From assembly GCA_019090615.1 (NCBI GenBank), contig JAHRVQ010000070.1, positions 1 to 32,977 on the forward strand: DNA of 32,977 bases. The letters run 5' to 3'. Under the pieces are notes generated by a model. That model saw only the letters and a program-made list of their open reading frames with translations, ran no database searches and was not told the DNA's origin. Position 1 is the stretch's first letter; the number at the start of each line of letters is the position of its first letter. The DNA comes from Pseudomonadales bacterium. Lineage in GTDB: Bacteria > Pseudomonadota > Gammaproteobacteria > Pseudomonadales > Azotimanducaceae. Positions 7,219 through 19,143 of this stretch are shown here, piece by piece. The position numbers were made by a program, and so were the translations under genes.

Positions 7219-7929
7219 ATGCCAACATTCTCGCGCGATGGCGTAAACCTGTATTATGAAATTCACGGCGAAGGTTATCCCATTTTATTGTTCGCACCCG
7301 GCGGCATGAGATCGGCACTGGCTTTCTGGGCAGGTTCACCTTTTAACCCCATCAAGGTATTTTCTGAACAGTTCCAGGTAATTGCCATGGACCAACGTAA
7401 TGCCGGTCAATCCACAGCCCCCATCAGCGCTGAAGACAGCTGGCATACCTATACTAACGACCATATAGCGTTACTCGACCACCTTAATATTGACCAATGC
7501 CATATCATGGGCGGCTGCATTGGCGGCCCATACTGCTTTGGGCTTATGCAGGCACAGCCACAACGGGTTACCGGCGCTATCATCCAGCAGACCATCGGCC
7601 TGGATAATAATCGGGATGCATTTTACGCCATGTTCGACAGCTGGGCGGTTAACATGGATGCCAGTGATGCCGACCTGCAATCTTTCCGCGCTAATATGTA
7701 CGATAGTGACTTCCTGTTTAACGTCGATGAACAATTTGTTGCCCAGTGCAGCACGCCCTTGTTAGTGCTATTGGGCGATGACCTCTATCATCCACGGTCC
7801 ACCTCCGAACGCATCGCAGAACTTGCACCCAATGCGACTTTGATTGAGTCCTGGGCGGGCGCAGATGTTGTTGGCCAGACAGCCGCAACCGCAACTGCCT
7901 TTTTAAATAGCCATCGGCCCACTGGATAA
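7219..7929 (+). CDS. Alpha/beta-fold hydrolase with a cysteine at the nucleophile elbow
   Basis: A 236-residue protein, taking the ATG at 7219 because AAGGA precedes it and the sequence then begins MPTFSRDGVNLYYEIHGEG, the standard family start. The in-frame ATG at 7165 would add 18 unlikely residues. The oxyanion-side strand is ILLFAPGGMRSA, and AMDQRNAGQSTAP follows. The nucleophile elbow reads MGGC100IGG, with Cys in place of the usual Ser. An acid is available in LLGDDLYHP (D187 or D188). The C-terminal His normally completing the triad is not visible: the region reads WAGADVVGQ. It may be a thiol-type hydrolase or a non-hydrolytic member. It lies 137 bp upstream of the CoA-transferase on the same strand, which hints at shared acyl-CoA metabolism. 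Confidence 0.88.
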   Translation: MPTFSRDGVNLYYEIHGEGYPILLFAPGGMRSALAFWAGSPFNPIKVFSEQFQVIAMDQRNAGQSTAPISAEDSWHTYTNDHIALLDHLNIDQCHIMGGCIGGPYCFGLMQAQPQRVTGAIIQQTIGLDNNRDAFYAMFDSWAVNMDASDADLQSFRANMYDSDFLFNVDEQFVAQCSTPLLVLLGDDLYHPRSTSERIAELAPNATLIESWAGADVVGQTAATATAFLNSHRPTG

Positions 7930-7982
7930 ATTAACCGTAATACCGTTATTCAACGTATGATGCCAAGCCGGCTAACGCCCAA

Positions 7983-8054
7983 TTGATGAATACAGTTGAT
8001 GAATACAATTGATTACGCATTGACTAGAAATTGACTAGACAATATTGACTAGAC
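7983..8054 (+). repeat. Two adjoining short tandem repeats before the CoA-transferase gene
   Basis: A 13-bp unit TTGATGAATACA(G/A) occurs at 7983-7995 and 7996-8008. Soon after, an 11-bp unit ATTGACTAGA(A/C) occurs at 8019-8029, 8030-8040 and 8044-8054. The last copy abuts the AGAGGAAG ribosome binding site of the gene starting at 8067. Confidence 0.9.
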
Positions 8055-8066
8055 AGAGGAAGAAAA

Positions 8067-10448
8067 ATGGCAGCGGCAGTTGAAGGCATTCGTATATTGG
8101 ATCTAACCACAGGGCCTGCCGGCGGCATCGCCACTATGATGTTGGCAGACTTTGGTGCCGAGGTATTACTGGTGCAGCAGCCTGGGGATGATCCATTATT
8201 ACAACTGCCTGCCGCCCGCATGTGGCAGCGCGGCAAACACACCTGTCAACTGGACCTTGCAACCGCGACCGGGCGACAAACATTATCAGAACTTATGGCC
8301 GCTGCCGATGTACTAGTATGCAACTGGCGCCCCAGTGCGCTAGTTGGCAAAGGGCTGGATTACGCCACCTTGCATGCTCAACACCCACATCTCATCTGTT
8401 GTTATATTAGCGGTTTTGGTAGTAAAGGGCCACGCGCTAACTATCCAGGCTATGAACATCTGGTGGCGGCCTGCACCGGCAGAATGCAGTTATTTGCAGG
8501 CCTGGTTGAACGCCAGGGGCCAGTTTTTTCGGCACTGCAAGTGGGTATCCATGCCTGCGCGCAGTCCGCTGCCAGCGGCATTCTTGCCGCCTTGTTCGAA
8601 CGCGGTGATGACGGCCAGGGCAGGCGGGTAGAAACCAGCATTATGCAGGGCCTTTTGACCTATGAGCAGGGCGCAATGATCAGCACCCAATTGCCCGATC
8701 TATTTGCCGGCCCCCTGCCAGGTAGTGCACCAGGTAAAAAAGGCCTGCCAGCGCCCAGCCTTTATTATCACCCGGCACAGGCAAAGGATGGCAGGTGGAT
8801 GCAATTTGGTAATCTACTGCCCCATCTGTTTGATAATTTCCTGCTGGTCACTGACCTTATCGACGTATTAGCTGATCCCGACTATAACCCCGCCCAAATG
8901 TTACTGCCCAAAGAAAAACATGAGGCCTTTCGCCAACGTATGCTGTCACGCATACAGACCCGCAATGCCGCAGACTGGATGAAAGACTTTATTGCCGATG
9001 GCGGCGTAGTCGCCACTGCCCACCAGACAACCCAGGAAGCGCTACAAGACCCTGATATTGTCGCCAACGGCCATGTCATTAAACGCGCCGATGGCGGCGT
9101 TCAGCTCGGGCCAGTTGCCCGCCTGACCAGTACGCCCGCAGCACCAGGCGGTGACGCACAACCTGCTACCGATATTCTGCCCCGCTGGCAAAATAGCCCC
9201 CGCGCCATACCCACTCGGGCCAGCAACAATGACCTGCCCTTAAAAGGTGTGCGGGTAATTGAACTTGCGACAATTATCGCCGCACCTCTCGGCGCATCCT
9301 TTTTAGCCGATATGGGCGCTGAAGTTATTAAGGTTGAGCAATTGGGCGGCGACCCTTATCGCAGCCTTGGCGCAGGTATTGGTTCTGCTCGGGTAAACGC
9401 GGGCAAACGCAGTATTAGCGTTGATTTGAAATCTGCCGCAGGTCGCAAGGTAGTTTTAAACCTAATCAAAAACAGCGATTTGCTCATTCATAATTTTAGG
9501 CCCGGCGTGCCAGAACGGCTGGGTATCGGCTATGAAGATATTAAAAATATCAATCCGCAAATTATCTATTTGCAATGCAACGGCTACGGACCTGATGGGC
9601 CCGGTGCCCTGCGCCCAAGTACCCATCCGATACCCGGCGCGGCCATGGGCGGGGTATTATTTCAGATGGCAGAACGGGTACCGCAAGACTTACAGGAAAT
9701 GCCAAATTTACGTGCCTGGACGCGCAAACTGATGCATGCAAACGAGGTAAATCCCGACCCTAATACCGCAGTGGTGGTCACCACTTCTGCCATGCTGGGA
9801 TTAGTTGCTCGGCAGCGCACCGGTATTGGCCAACAAATTTATATCGATATGTTTGGCGCCAATGCCTACGCCCATCATGATGACTTTTTATCCTACCCAG
9901 GCAAACCAGGCCGAGCACTGGCCGATGCGGATCTACTCGGCCTGTCAGCCACTTATCGGCTTTATGCCTGCGCTGAAGAACAATGGGTATTCCTGGCGCT
10001 TACCCAGCAGCAAGAATATGCAGCATTTGAAAAAATACTGGCTACGGCCAACATCAATGGGCCTTCACTGACACAAATAAAGGCTAATGACACGGCACTA
10101 GCAACCAGTTTGACCGCGATGTTCAAAACTCAGAACGCGCAATTTTGGGAGACCCTGCTCGCACCTGCTGGCATCGGCTGCGTGCAGGCAGATGCCTTGC
10201 GGCCTAACGAATTCTGGTTACAGGACCCACAGTCCAGTGCCATGGATACAGCCGTTGAAATACAGCATCCGCGCTGGGGCAAATACAGGCGACATGGCCG
10301 CCTGGTGGAATTTGATGGCGGCGGACAGAAACTACAACCGCCACCTCTGGCCGGGCAGCACAACAAAGAACTTTTATTAGAAACAGGCCTGGCCGAAGAG
10401 GAGATTACTCAGTTGAGTGAGATCGACGTGTTATGGCAAGAAAATTGA
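8067..10448 (+). CDS. Double-domain CaiB/BaiF (class III) CoA-transferase-like protein
   Basis: At 793 residues this is about twice the usual family length. Domain 1 (about 1-385) starts EGIRILDLTTGPAGG and has LADFGAEVLLVQQPGDDP. Domain 2 (about 393-793) starts LKGVRVIELATIIAAPLG with LADMGAEVIKVEQLGGDP and NFRPGVPERLGIGYED. In single-domain enzymes a catalytic Asp follows a VDVSLLDA-like strand. Here I align Q194 (VETSIMQG) and G597 (IYIDMFGA) to it, so both halves seem to lack the nucleophile. Such a protein may be a pseudo-enzyme, or may use another residue. A good AGAGGAAG site precedes the ATG. Family members move CoA between carboxylic acids such as carnitine, bile acids, formate/oxalate or 2-methylacyl compounds; the substrate here is unknown. 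Confidence 0.9.
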   Translation: MAAAVEGIRILDLTTGPAGGIATMMLADFGAEVLLVQQPGDDPLLQLPAARMWQRGKHTCQLDLATATGRQTLSELMAAADVLVCNWRPSALVGKGLDYATLHAQHPHLICCYISGFGSKGPRANYPGYEHLVAACTGRMQLFAGLVERQGPVFSALQVGIHACAQSAASGILAALFERGDDGQGRRVETSIMQGLLTYEQGAMISTQLPDLFAGPLPGSAPGKKGLPAPSLYYHPAQAKDGRWMQFGNLLPHLFDNFLLVTDLIDVLADPDYNPAQMLLPKEKHEAFRQRMLSRIQTRNAADWMKDFIADGGVVATAHQTTQEALQDPDIVANGHVIKRADGGVQLGPVARLTSTPAAPGGDAQPATDILPRWQNSPRAIPTRASNNDLPLKGVRVIELATIIAAPLGASFLADMGAEVIKVEQLGGDPYRSLGAGIGSARVNAGKRSISVDLKSAAGRKVVLNLIKNSDLLIHNFRPGVPERLGIGYEDIKNINPQIIYLQCNGYGPDGPGALRPSTHPIPGAAMGGVLFQMAERVPQDLQEMPNLRAWTRKLMHANEVNPDPNTAVVVTTSAMLGLVARQRTGIGQQIYIDMFGANAYAHHDDFLSYPGKPGRALADADLLGLSATYRLYACAEEQWVFLALTQQQEYAAFEKILATANINGPSLTQIKANDTALATSLTAMFKTQNAQFWETLLAPAGIGCVQADALRPNEFWLQDPQSSAMDTAVEIQHPRWGKYRRHGRLVEFDGGGQKLQPPPLAGQHNKELLLETGLAEEEITQLSEIDVLWQEN

Positions 10449-10450
10449 AG

Positions 10451-10488
10451 AATTAGTATTTTTTGGATCAATTAGTATCTTTTTGAAT
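10451..10488 (+). repeat. 19-bp tandem duplication
   Basis: AATTAGTATTTTTTGGATC (10451-10469) is followed directly by AATTAGTATCTTTTTGAATC-like sequence (10470-10488), three nucleotides after the CoA-transferase stop codon. The two units differ at only a few positions. Confidence 0.85.
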
Positions 10489-10572
10489 CAGGAGAAAAAA
10501 CACCCAAAGCTGCCTACAAGTGAGTGGATTATAAAAATCATTTAGAAGTATCGCCGAGCCCTGGTACTGAAC

Positions 10573-10690
10573 CTTGAAACCAGAAACCCTGGCTTGAGCA
10601 AATAGCATCGGTTTAAACAAAGAACCTTAGCTTGAGCAAAAAGCATCGGTTTGAGCAAAGAACATTGGTTTGAACAAACAACAATACTGG
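10573..10690 (+). repeat. Six-copy degenerate 19-bp tandem repeat
   Basis: Six units with a period of about 19 bp follow one another: roughly 10573-10592, 10593-10611, 10612-10630, 10631-10649, 10650-10668 and 10669-10690. The best units are CTTGAGCAAATAGCATCGG, CTTGAGCAAAAAGCATCGG and TTTGAGCAAAGAACATTGG. The shared core is TTGAGCAAA. They lie 78-195 bp upstream of the kinase start and may overlap its control region. Confidence 0.85.
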
Positions 10691-10767
10691 CCAAACCGAC
10701 ACACTTCCCTATACTTTTTTTATCCATCACCTGATGTCTTGAATCTGATCACGGAGGATCTACTCCC

Positions 10768-13700
10768 ATGGCAACGGCAACGGAATATCATGACTTTATC
10801 AATCTATCTCTAACCGCCCTGGCCCAGGGGAAAACAGATAGTATTAATTTCACCGCATTAGATTTTGACGACCAGCAATCAGTCGGCACCAGCGCTTTGA
10901 AAGCCATCAGCCTACGATTCCAGGAAATTACCCGCCAAAACGACATCTTCGCCAAGGGCATCAACAAGCTCGAAATCACAGCATTGTCTGAAAACGACAC
11001 CATTTATAACTCCTTCCAAAGAATTTATCAGATGCAATCAGAAATGATCGACATTATGCAAGATGTTTCCGTTGGCAATTTCGATATCACAGTGAAAACA
11101 AAGGACCAGGCTGATGAACTGGGCAAAGCACTTGCTTTGATCATTGAAAACCTGGGTAGTATCACAGACCAGGCCGTACTCATTGCCAGGGGCGACTACC
11201 GCACAGAGATTAAACCCAAAAGCAACAAAGACCAACTTGGCAACGCATTATTCCTTATGACACAAAGTTTACGTAATATAGGAGAAGTGGCAGAGGGTAT
11301 GGCACTGGGCGACTTTACCAACAAAGTCGAGGTTAAGGGAGAAAACGACCTACTGGCAAAAGCAATGAACAAAATGGTCGATAGTTTGAACCAGCTGACA
11401 GTTCAGGCGGACAATATCGCTTTAGGTAATTTAACTGAAAAAATTGTCGTTAAAGGCGACCAGGATAAGCTATCAATCGCGATGAATCGTATGGCTTCGA
11501 ATTTCGTTAATATTACCCAACAGGCTAAAAGTATAGCCGCTGGCGATTTTTCACAAATACTAGAGGCCCAGAGCGAAAACGATCAGCTGGCCATTGCCAT
11601 GAATACCATGCTCGATAGTTTACGTAAACTAACCACCGACGCGGCACGAGAAAACTGGATAAAAACCGGCTTTTCCGAGCTGGCTGAGTTAATGCGTGGC
11701 GATCTCAATATAGAAGTATTAACCGAAAAAGTTATCGCCTATCTGGCAAAATACACTGATTCGAGGCCTGGTATATTTTATCTTGCCGATGAAGCACGCA
11801 ATTTGACACTTGCCGCAAGCTACGCCTACAAAAGGCGAAAAAATTTATCCGCAAGCATCGCACCCGGGGAGGGGCTGGTAGGCCAGGCAGTCAAAGAAAA
11901 ACAGCTCATCTGCATTTCTAATATCCCCGAAGACTATATCACCGTTAGCTCAGGCCTTGGTGAAGCACCACCTAATAATATCGTGGTTTTACCCCTGGTA
12001 GTGGAAGGCAGTGTCAAAGGTGCCATTGAACTTGGCAGCTTTGGTGAATACAACGACATGACCCTGGAGCTATTTGAACGCCTATCAGAAAGCATCGCTG
12101 TTGCCATCAATTCAGCCTCTGATCGCGTTAAGATGCAGGACTTGCTGGAAGAAGCACAACGAACCAGCGAAGAACTGCAGTCTCAACAGACTGAACTCAA
12201 GGCCTCTAATGAAGAGCTGGAACAACAAACTGAAATAGTAAAAGAATCTGAGGCTGAACTTAAAACTCAACAGGAAGAACTTCAGGCATCCAATGAGGAG
12301 CTAGAAGAAAAAACCCAATACCTAGAAAAGCAACGAGCAGAGATACAATCAAAAAACCAGTCTATAGAAAAATCCCGTGCGATGCTTGAGGAAAAAGCCT
12401 CTGATCTGGAACTATCCAGTAAATATAAATCAGAATTTTTGGCAAACATGTCCCATGAATTGCGTACACCACTGAACAGCCTGCTGATTCTGGCCAAAAT
12501 GCTCGCCGACAACAAAGAGGGCAATTTAAACGACAAGCAGGTTAAATCAGCAAAAATTATTCAGAATGGCGGTAACGATCTACTCGAACTTATTAACGAC
12601 ATCCTTGACCTTTCAAAGGTCGAAGCAGGACAAATGACGTTAAATATCGATCATGCATTACTCAGTTTCGTAAAACAGGATCTTGAAAATAAATTTTCCC
12701 CTCTGGCACTGGATAAGCCATTTGAATTTAAACTGGAATTCGCCCCAGACCTGCCACAAAGTTTTGAGACAGATATTCAACGCACCTCGCAGGTGCTCAA
12801 AAACCTGTTATCGAATGCCTTTAAATTTACCCGCGAGGGCAAGGTAATATTACAGGCCTTTTTACCACCGGCCAATACTATTTTTAAACAACCGCATCTT
12901 ACACCCGGCAACAGCATAGCATTTGCCGTAACCGACACCGGCATCGGCATTGCGCCTGAAAAACTTCGCAGCATATTTGAAGCATTCCAGCAGGCCGATG
13001 GCTCCACTAGCCGCGACTATGGCGGTACAGGCCTTGGACTAACGATTAGCCGAAACCTGAGTAACTTGATGGGGGGTGAAATTCAGGTACAAAGTGAAAC
13101 CGAAAAAGGCAGTACATTTACCTTATATTTGCCGCTTTATAACGACGGAAAATATGCCGAACGCTCGCCACTCGGGCAAAATAACACCTATTTTAGCGCG
13201 ACAAAAAACGAACAATCAACACCGCAACCATCAACACTGCAACCATCAACCATTAGTAATTCATATCTATCAAACAATGCCAATTTACCGGACGATTTAC
13301 AAACCAGTTCAACTAACGCCCCTGCCTCGACAGGTAGCACGACAGGTACTTCATTTGAATCAGGCTTAAATAACGACCTTGCTCCGGTATTTATTCCAGA
13401 CGATAGAAATGACATCAAGCCAGATAGTCTCAGCATCCTGATTATTGAGGATGATAGAGACTTCGCCAGCGTGCTAAGCGGCATTGCCCATGACAAAGAT
13501 TATTTATGCTTAAATGCCGGCGATGGCAAAAGCGCGCTGCAACTTGCGCATCAGTATAAACCCAGTGCGATCCTACTGGATCTTGGTTTGCCCGACATTG
13601 ATGGCACCAGGCTACTTAATATGTTCAAACAGGATTTGGCGACTCGACATATACCCATTCACGTAATTACTGGTCGCGAAGATTCAGCCAATACGTTAAA

Positions 13701-14595
13701 TCAGGGTGCGGTAGGCATCTTGCATAAACCCACTAGCGCTGATCAACTGGAAAGCGTTTTTATTACCCTTGGCAATTATATCGAAGGCGGAAAAAAACAT
13801 ATCCTTATCGTTGAAGATGATGATCAATACCGAAATACTTTAATCAGACTACTGGGGCACCAGGCACTGAGCATTACTGAATGTAAGACCGGCGAAAAAG
13901 CGCTAGAACTAATTTCTGAAACGCTGTTTGACTGTATTATCCTTGACCTGGTATTACCGGATATAAGTGGCAAAGAGGTACTACGCAGACTGAGCGATGC
14001 CAACATAAGCCCCCTACCCCCTATCATCGTGAATACCGGCAAGGAACTCTCACCCGCTGAATTTACCGAGCTTAACCGTTATACCAATGAAATCGTGATC
14101 AAAGGGGCAAATTCAACCAACCGCCTACTCGATGAAGTGACTCTTTTTTTACATCAATCAGAGGCAAGCCTGCCCAAGTCGCAACGCAGCACACTAAAAA
14201 TGTTGCATGACGATGCGAGTGCTTTAAATGGACATACTATCCTTATGGTTGATGATGATCTACGCAATACCTTTGCCATTTCAAACTTGTTAGAAGAGCA
14301 TGGCCTTAATATTATTATCGCCGAAAACGGCCAGCTGGCACTTGATTCTCTGAACGAACACCCAGAAATAGACCTGGTTTTAATGGACATAATGATGCCT
14401 GTGATGAACGGCTATGAGGCCATGGAAAAAATTCGCCAACAGGAAAAATATAAGACCCTGCCCATCATCGCACTCACCGCCAAAGCAATGGCCGAGGACC
14501 GCGCCAAATGTCTTGAAGCAGGCGCAAATGACTATATGAACAAACCGCTGGACAGCCAGAAACTAATTAACTTACTAAAAGTGTCCATACAGTAA
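10768..14595 (+). CDS. Soluble hybrid histidine kinase: HAMP x5, GAF, HisKA-HATPase, three receivers
   Basis: A 1275-residue kinase with no membrane segment or signal peptide. After an N-terminal helical part, about 100-290 hold five tandem HAMP-like repeats (for example ALGDFTNKVEVKGENDLLAKA). A GAF domain (about 300-455) and an EE/QQ-rich coiled coil (about 455-548) follow. HisKA has H563 in NMSHELRTP. The HATPase has N679/N683 and D723 in DTGIGI, with GGTGLGL. A Ser/Thr/Pro-rich linker leads to three receivers with phosphoacceptors D938, D1060 and D1207. GGAGG precedes the ATG. The cheR and cheB genes follow at once (13-nt gaps), which suggests that methylation tunes this kinase. The ligand of the GAF domain and the output are unknown, since no receiver carries an output domain. 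Confidence 0.93.
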   Translation: MATATEYHDFINLSLTALAQGKTDSINFTALDFDDQQSVGTSALKAISLRFQEITRQNDIFAKGINKLEITALSENDTIYNSFQRIYQMQSEMIDIMQDVSVGNFDITVKTKDQADELGKALALIIENLGSITDQAVLIARGDYRTEIKPKSNKDQLGNALFLMTQSLRNIGEVAEGMALGDFTNKVEVKGENDLLAKAMNKMVDSLNQLTVQADNIALGNLTEKIVVKGDQDKLSIAMNRMASNFVNITQQAKSIAAGDFSQILEAQSENDQLAIAMNTMLDSLRKLTTDAARENWIKTGFSELAELMRGDLNIEVLTEKVIAYLAKYTDSRPGIFYLADEARNLTLAASYAYKRRKNLSASIAPGEGLVGQAVKEKQLICISNIPEDYITVSSGLGEAPPNNIVVLPLVVEGSVKGAIELGSFGEYNDMTLELFERLSESIAVAINSASDRVKMQDLLEEAQRTSEELQSQQTELKASNEELEQQTEIVKESEAELKTQQEELQASNEELEEKTQYLEKQRAEIQSKNQSIEKSRAMLEEKASDLELSSKYKSEFLANMSHELRTPLNSLLILAKMLADNKEGNLNDKQVKSAKIIQNGGNDLLELINDILDLSKVEAGQMTLNIDHALLSFVKQDLENKFSPLALDKPFEFKLEFAPDLPQSFETDIQRTSQVLKNLLSNAFKFTREGKVILQAFLPPANTIFKQPHLTPGNSIAFAVTDTGIGIAPEKLRSIFEAFQQADGSTSRDYGGTGLGLTISRNLSNLMGGEIQVQSETEKGSTFTLYLPLYNDGKYAERSPLGQNNTYFSATKNEQSTPQPSTLQPSTISNSYLSNNANLPDDLQTSSTNAPASTGSTTGTSFESGLNNDLAPVFIPDDRNDIKPDSLSILIIEDDRDFASVLSGIAHDKDYLCLNAGDGKSALQLAHQYKPSAILLDLGLPDIDGTRLLNMFKQDLATRHIPIHVITGREDSANTLNQGAVGILHKPTSADQLESVFITLGNYIEGGKKHILIVEDDDQYRNTLIRLLGHQALSITECKTGEKALELISETLFDCIILDLVLPDISGKEVLRRLSDANISPLPPIIVNTGKELSPAEFTELNRYTNEIVIKGANSTNRLLDEVTLFLHQSEASLPKSQRSTLKMLHDDASALNGHTILMVDDDLRNTFAISNLLEEHGLNIIIAENGQLALDSLNEHPEIDLVLMDIMMPVMNGYEAMEKIRQQEKYKTLPIIALTAKAMAEDRAKCLEAGANDYMNKPLDSQKLINLLKVSIQ

Positions 14596-14608
14596 CCGAG
14601 TATCTCCT

Positions 14609-15433
14609 ATGGACGCCAGGTCAATCGCCGAAATTGAAATTAATGTACTGCTCGAAGCCATTCGATTACGTTACGATTATGATTTCAGCAACTATGCCAG
14701 AGCCTCCTTAAAGCGACGTATTCAAAACCTGCTACTAAAAGAAAAGCTCGAAATGCCCTACCAGCTTATCCCTCGAATACTCTATGAAGAGGAAATTTTT
14801 AACCGTTTTCTTGCAGAAATGTCTGTTACCGTAACGGAGCTTTTTAGAGACCCGGCCTCTTTCCACGCGCTGGCCGAACACGTTTTTCCGCGTTTAGAAA
14901 GTTATGCTTATTTCAAGATATGGCATGCAGGCTGCGCAACGGGTGAGGAAGTATATTCACTGGCCATATTACTTGAAGAAGCGGGGTTATTAGACAAGGC
15001 CAGAATATATGCCACGGATTACAACAAACAATCTCTCAAAACTGCAGAACACGGCATTTTCCCGGCAGCTGATATCAAGCAGTACCACCATGCTTATAAA
15101 AAGGCGGGTGGCAAGAAACAACTAGCGCATTACTACACTCACCAATACGATGCCATCAAGTTCAAAGATAGCCTCAAAAAAAACATCACCTTCGCCTATC
15201 ACAACCTGGTCAAAGATGGAATATTCGGTGAAATGCACCTCATATTATGTCGTAATGTCATGATTTATTTTGATAGAGAATTACAAAACCATACTTTTAC
15301 CCTGTTTAATAATAGCCTTGCCAGAAAGGGTTTTTTATCCCTGGGTAGCAAAGAAACCTTAGCCTACTCAGTCATTGATGCAGAATTCGAGACTTGCTGT
15401 AAAAGCAACAGAATATTCCGCAAGTTAAATTAA
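14609..15433 (+). CDS. cheR: CheR-family protein-glutamate methyltransferase
   Basis: A complete 274-residue enzyme, the usual CheR size. The N-terminal helical domain (about 1-70) leads to the SVTVTELFRDP segment (72-82), the family's T-x-x-FFR-like motif. The SAM-binding loop is IWHAGCATGEEVYSLAI (104-120), and ILCRNVMIYFD near residue 215 is the conserved CRNVxIYF motif. It transfers methyl groups from SAM to receptor glutamates. It lacks the tetratricopeptide or receiver additions some relatives carry. It begins 13 nt after the kinase stop and is followed by cheB after another 13 nt, so all three should be on one transcript. The substrate may be the HAMP or coiled-coil part of the kinase or a receptor coded elsewhere (inference). 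Confidence 0.93.
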   Translation: MDARSIAEIEINVLLEAIRLRYDYDFSNYARASLKRRIQNLLLKEKLEMPYQLIPRILYEEEIFNRFLAEMSVTVTELFRDPASFHALAEHVFPRLESYAYFKIWHAGCATGEEVYSLAILLEEAGLLDKARIYATDYNKQSLKTAEHGIFPAADIKQYHHAYKKAGGKKQLAHYYTHQYDAIKFKDSLKKNITFAYHNLVKDGIFGEMHLILCRNVMIYFDRELQNHTFTLFNNSLARKGFLSLGSKETLAYSVIDAEFETCCKSNRIFRKLN

Positions 15434-15446
15434 ACTTGTCACCCTG

Positions 15447-16016
15447 ATGACCAACAGACATATTAAGGCGATTGTAGCAGGGGTCTCTCAAGGGGGTATT
15501 GTTGCTTTAGAGACACTATTACCCCAGCTGTCAAAAACCTTCGACAAACCAATAATCATCGTCCAGCACCGTGCCGCCAGCAGTGATACTTTTCTTTCTG
15601 AGCACCTTAATAGTCTTTCCCTCATCCAGGTCGAGGAAGCAGAAGAAAAACAACCCATCAAATCAGGAACGGTATATCTTGCGCCTGCCGGTTACCATTT
15701 ATTAATAGAGCAAGACATGACCTTTTCTCTGTCTTGCGACGAAAGAGTCAACTTCACCCGCCCCTCAGTTGATGTGCTATTTGAATCAGCCGCAGATTGC
15801 TACACACACCAGCTGCTAGGTATTATTTTAACCGGTTATAACTCCGATGGCGCAAAAGGCTTACAACGTATTAAGCAGGCAGGTGGTTTAGCGCTGGTAC
15901 AGGACCCAGAGGATGCGGAAGTACCAGACATGCCCCTGGCAGCGATCAAAATCACCCCTGTTGATGCAATTCTTACCCTTGATCAACTTGCACAATACCT
16001 GAACAGGTTAAGCTAG
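15447..16016 (+). CDS. cheB: Stand-alone CheB-type methylesterase domain
   Basis: At 189 residues it is only the catalytic domain, lacking the N-terminal receiver of chemotaxis CheB. The Ser-His-Asp triad is visible: S14 in VAGVSQGGIVAL, H41 in IIIVQHRAAS, and the Asp of LTGYNSDGAKG. GTVYLAPAGYHLL and FTRPSVDVLFESAA are further family motifs. It removes methyl groups from, or deamidates, receptor side chains. Without a receiver it cannot be activated in the usual way, so its activity may be constant or set by partner binding, perhaps by one of the three receivers of the cotranscribed kinase (inference). Its stop lies only 4 bp from the stop of the opposing kinase gene. Confidence 0.92.
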   Translation: MTNRHIKAIVAGVSQGGIVALETLLPQLSKTFDKPIIIVQHRAASSDTFLSEHLNSLSLIQVEEAEEKQPIKSGTVYLAPAGYHLLIEQDMTFSLSCDERVNFTRPSVDVLFESAADCYTHQLLGIILTGYNSDGAKGLQRIKQAGGLALVQDPEDAEVPDMPLAAIKITPVDAILTLDQLAQYLNRLS

Positions 16017-16020
16017 CAAC

Positions 16021-19143
<3,123 letters not shown>

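Larger units (their letters stand above)
10449..10767 (+). other. Intergenic region upstream of the hybrid kinase operon
   Basis: A 319-bp gap consisting largely of 19-bp-period repeats (10451-10488 and 10573-10690). A TATACT box at 10710-10715 could be a -10 element for the kinase operon, but the matching -35 position (CTGGCC) is poor. A strong GGAGG lies about 11 nt before the kinase start. Confidence 0.5.

Noticed and set aside
12140-12420. Internal duplication in the kinase coiled coil (ASNEELEQQTE / ASNEELEEKTQ) as a novel repeat
   Set aside because: This EE/QQ coiled-coil pattern is common just before HisKA in large hybrid kinases, so it is not specific to this gene.
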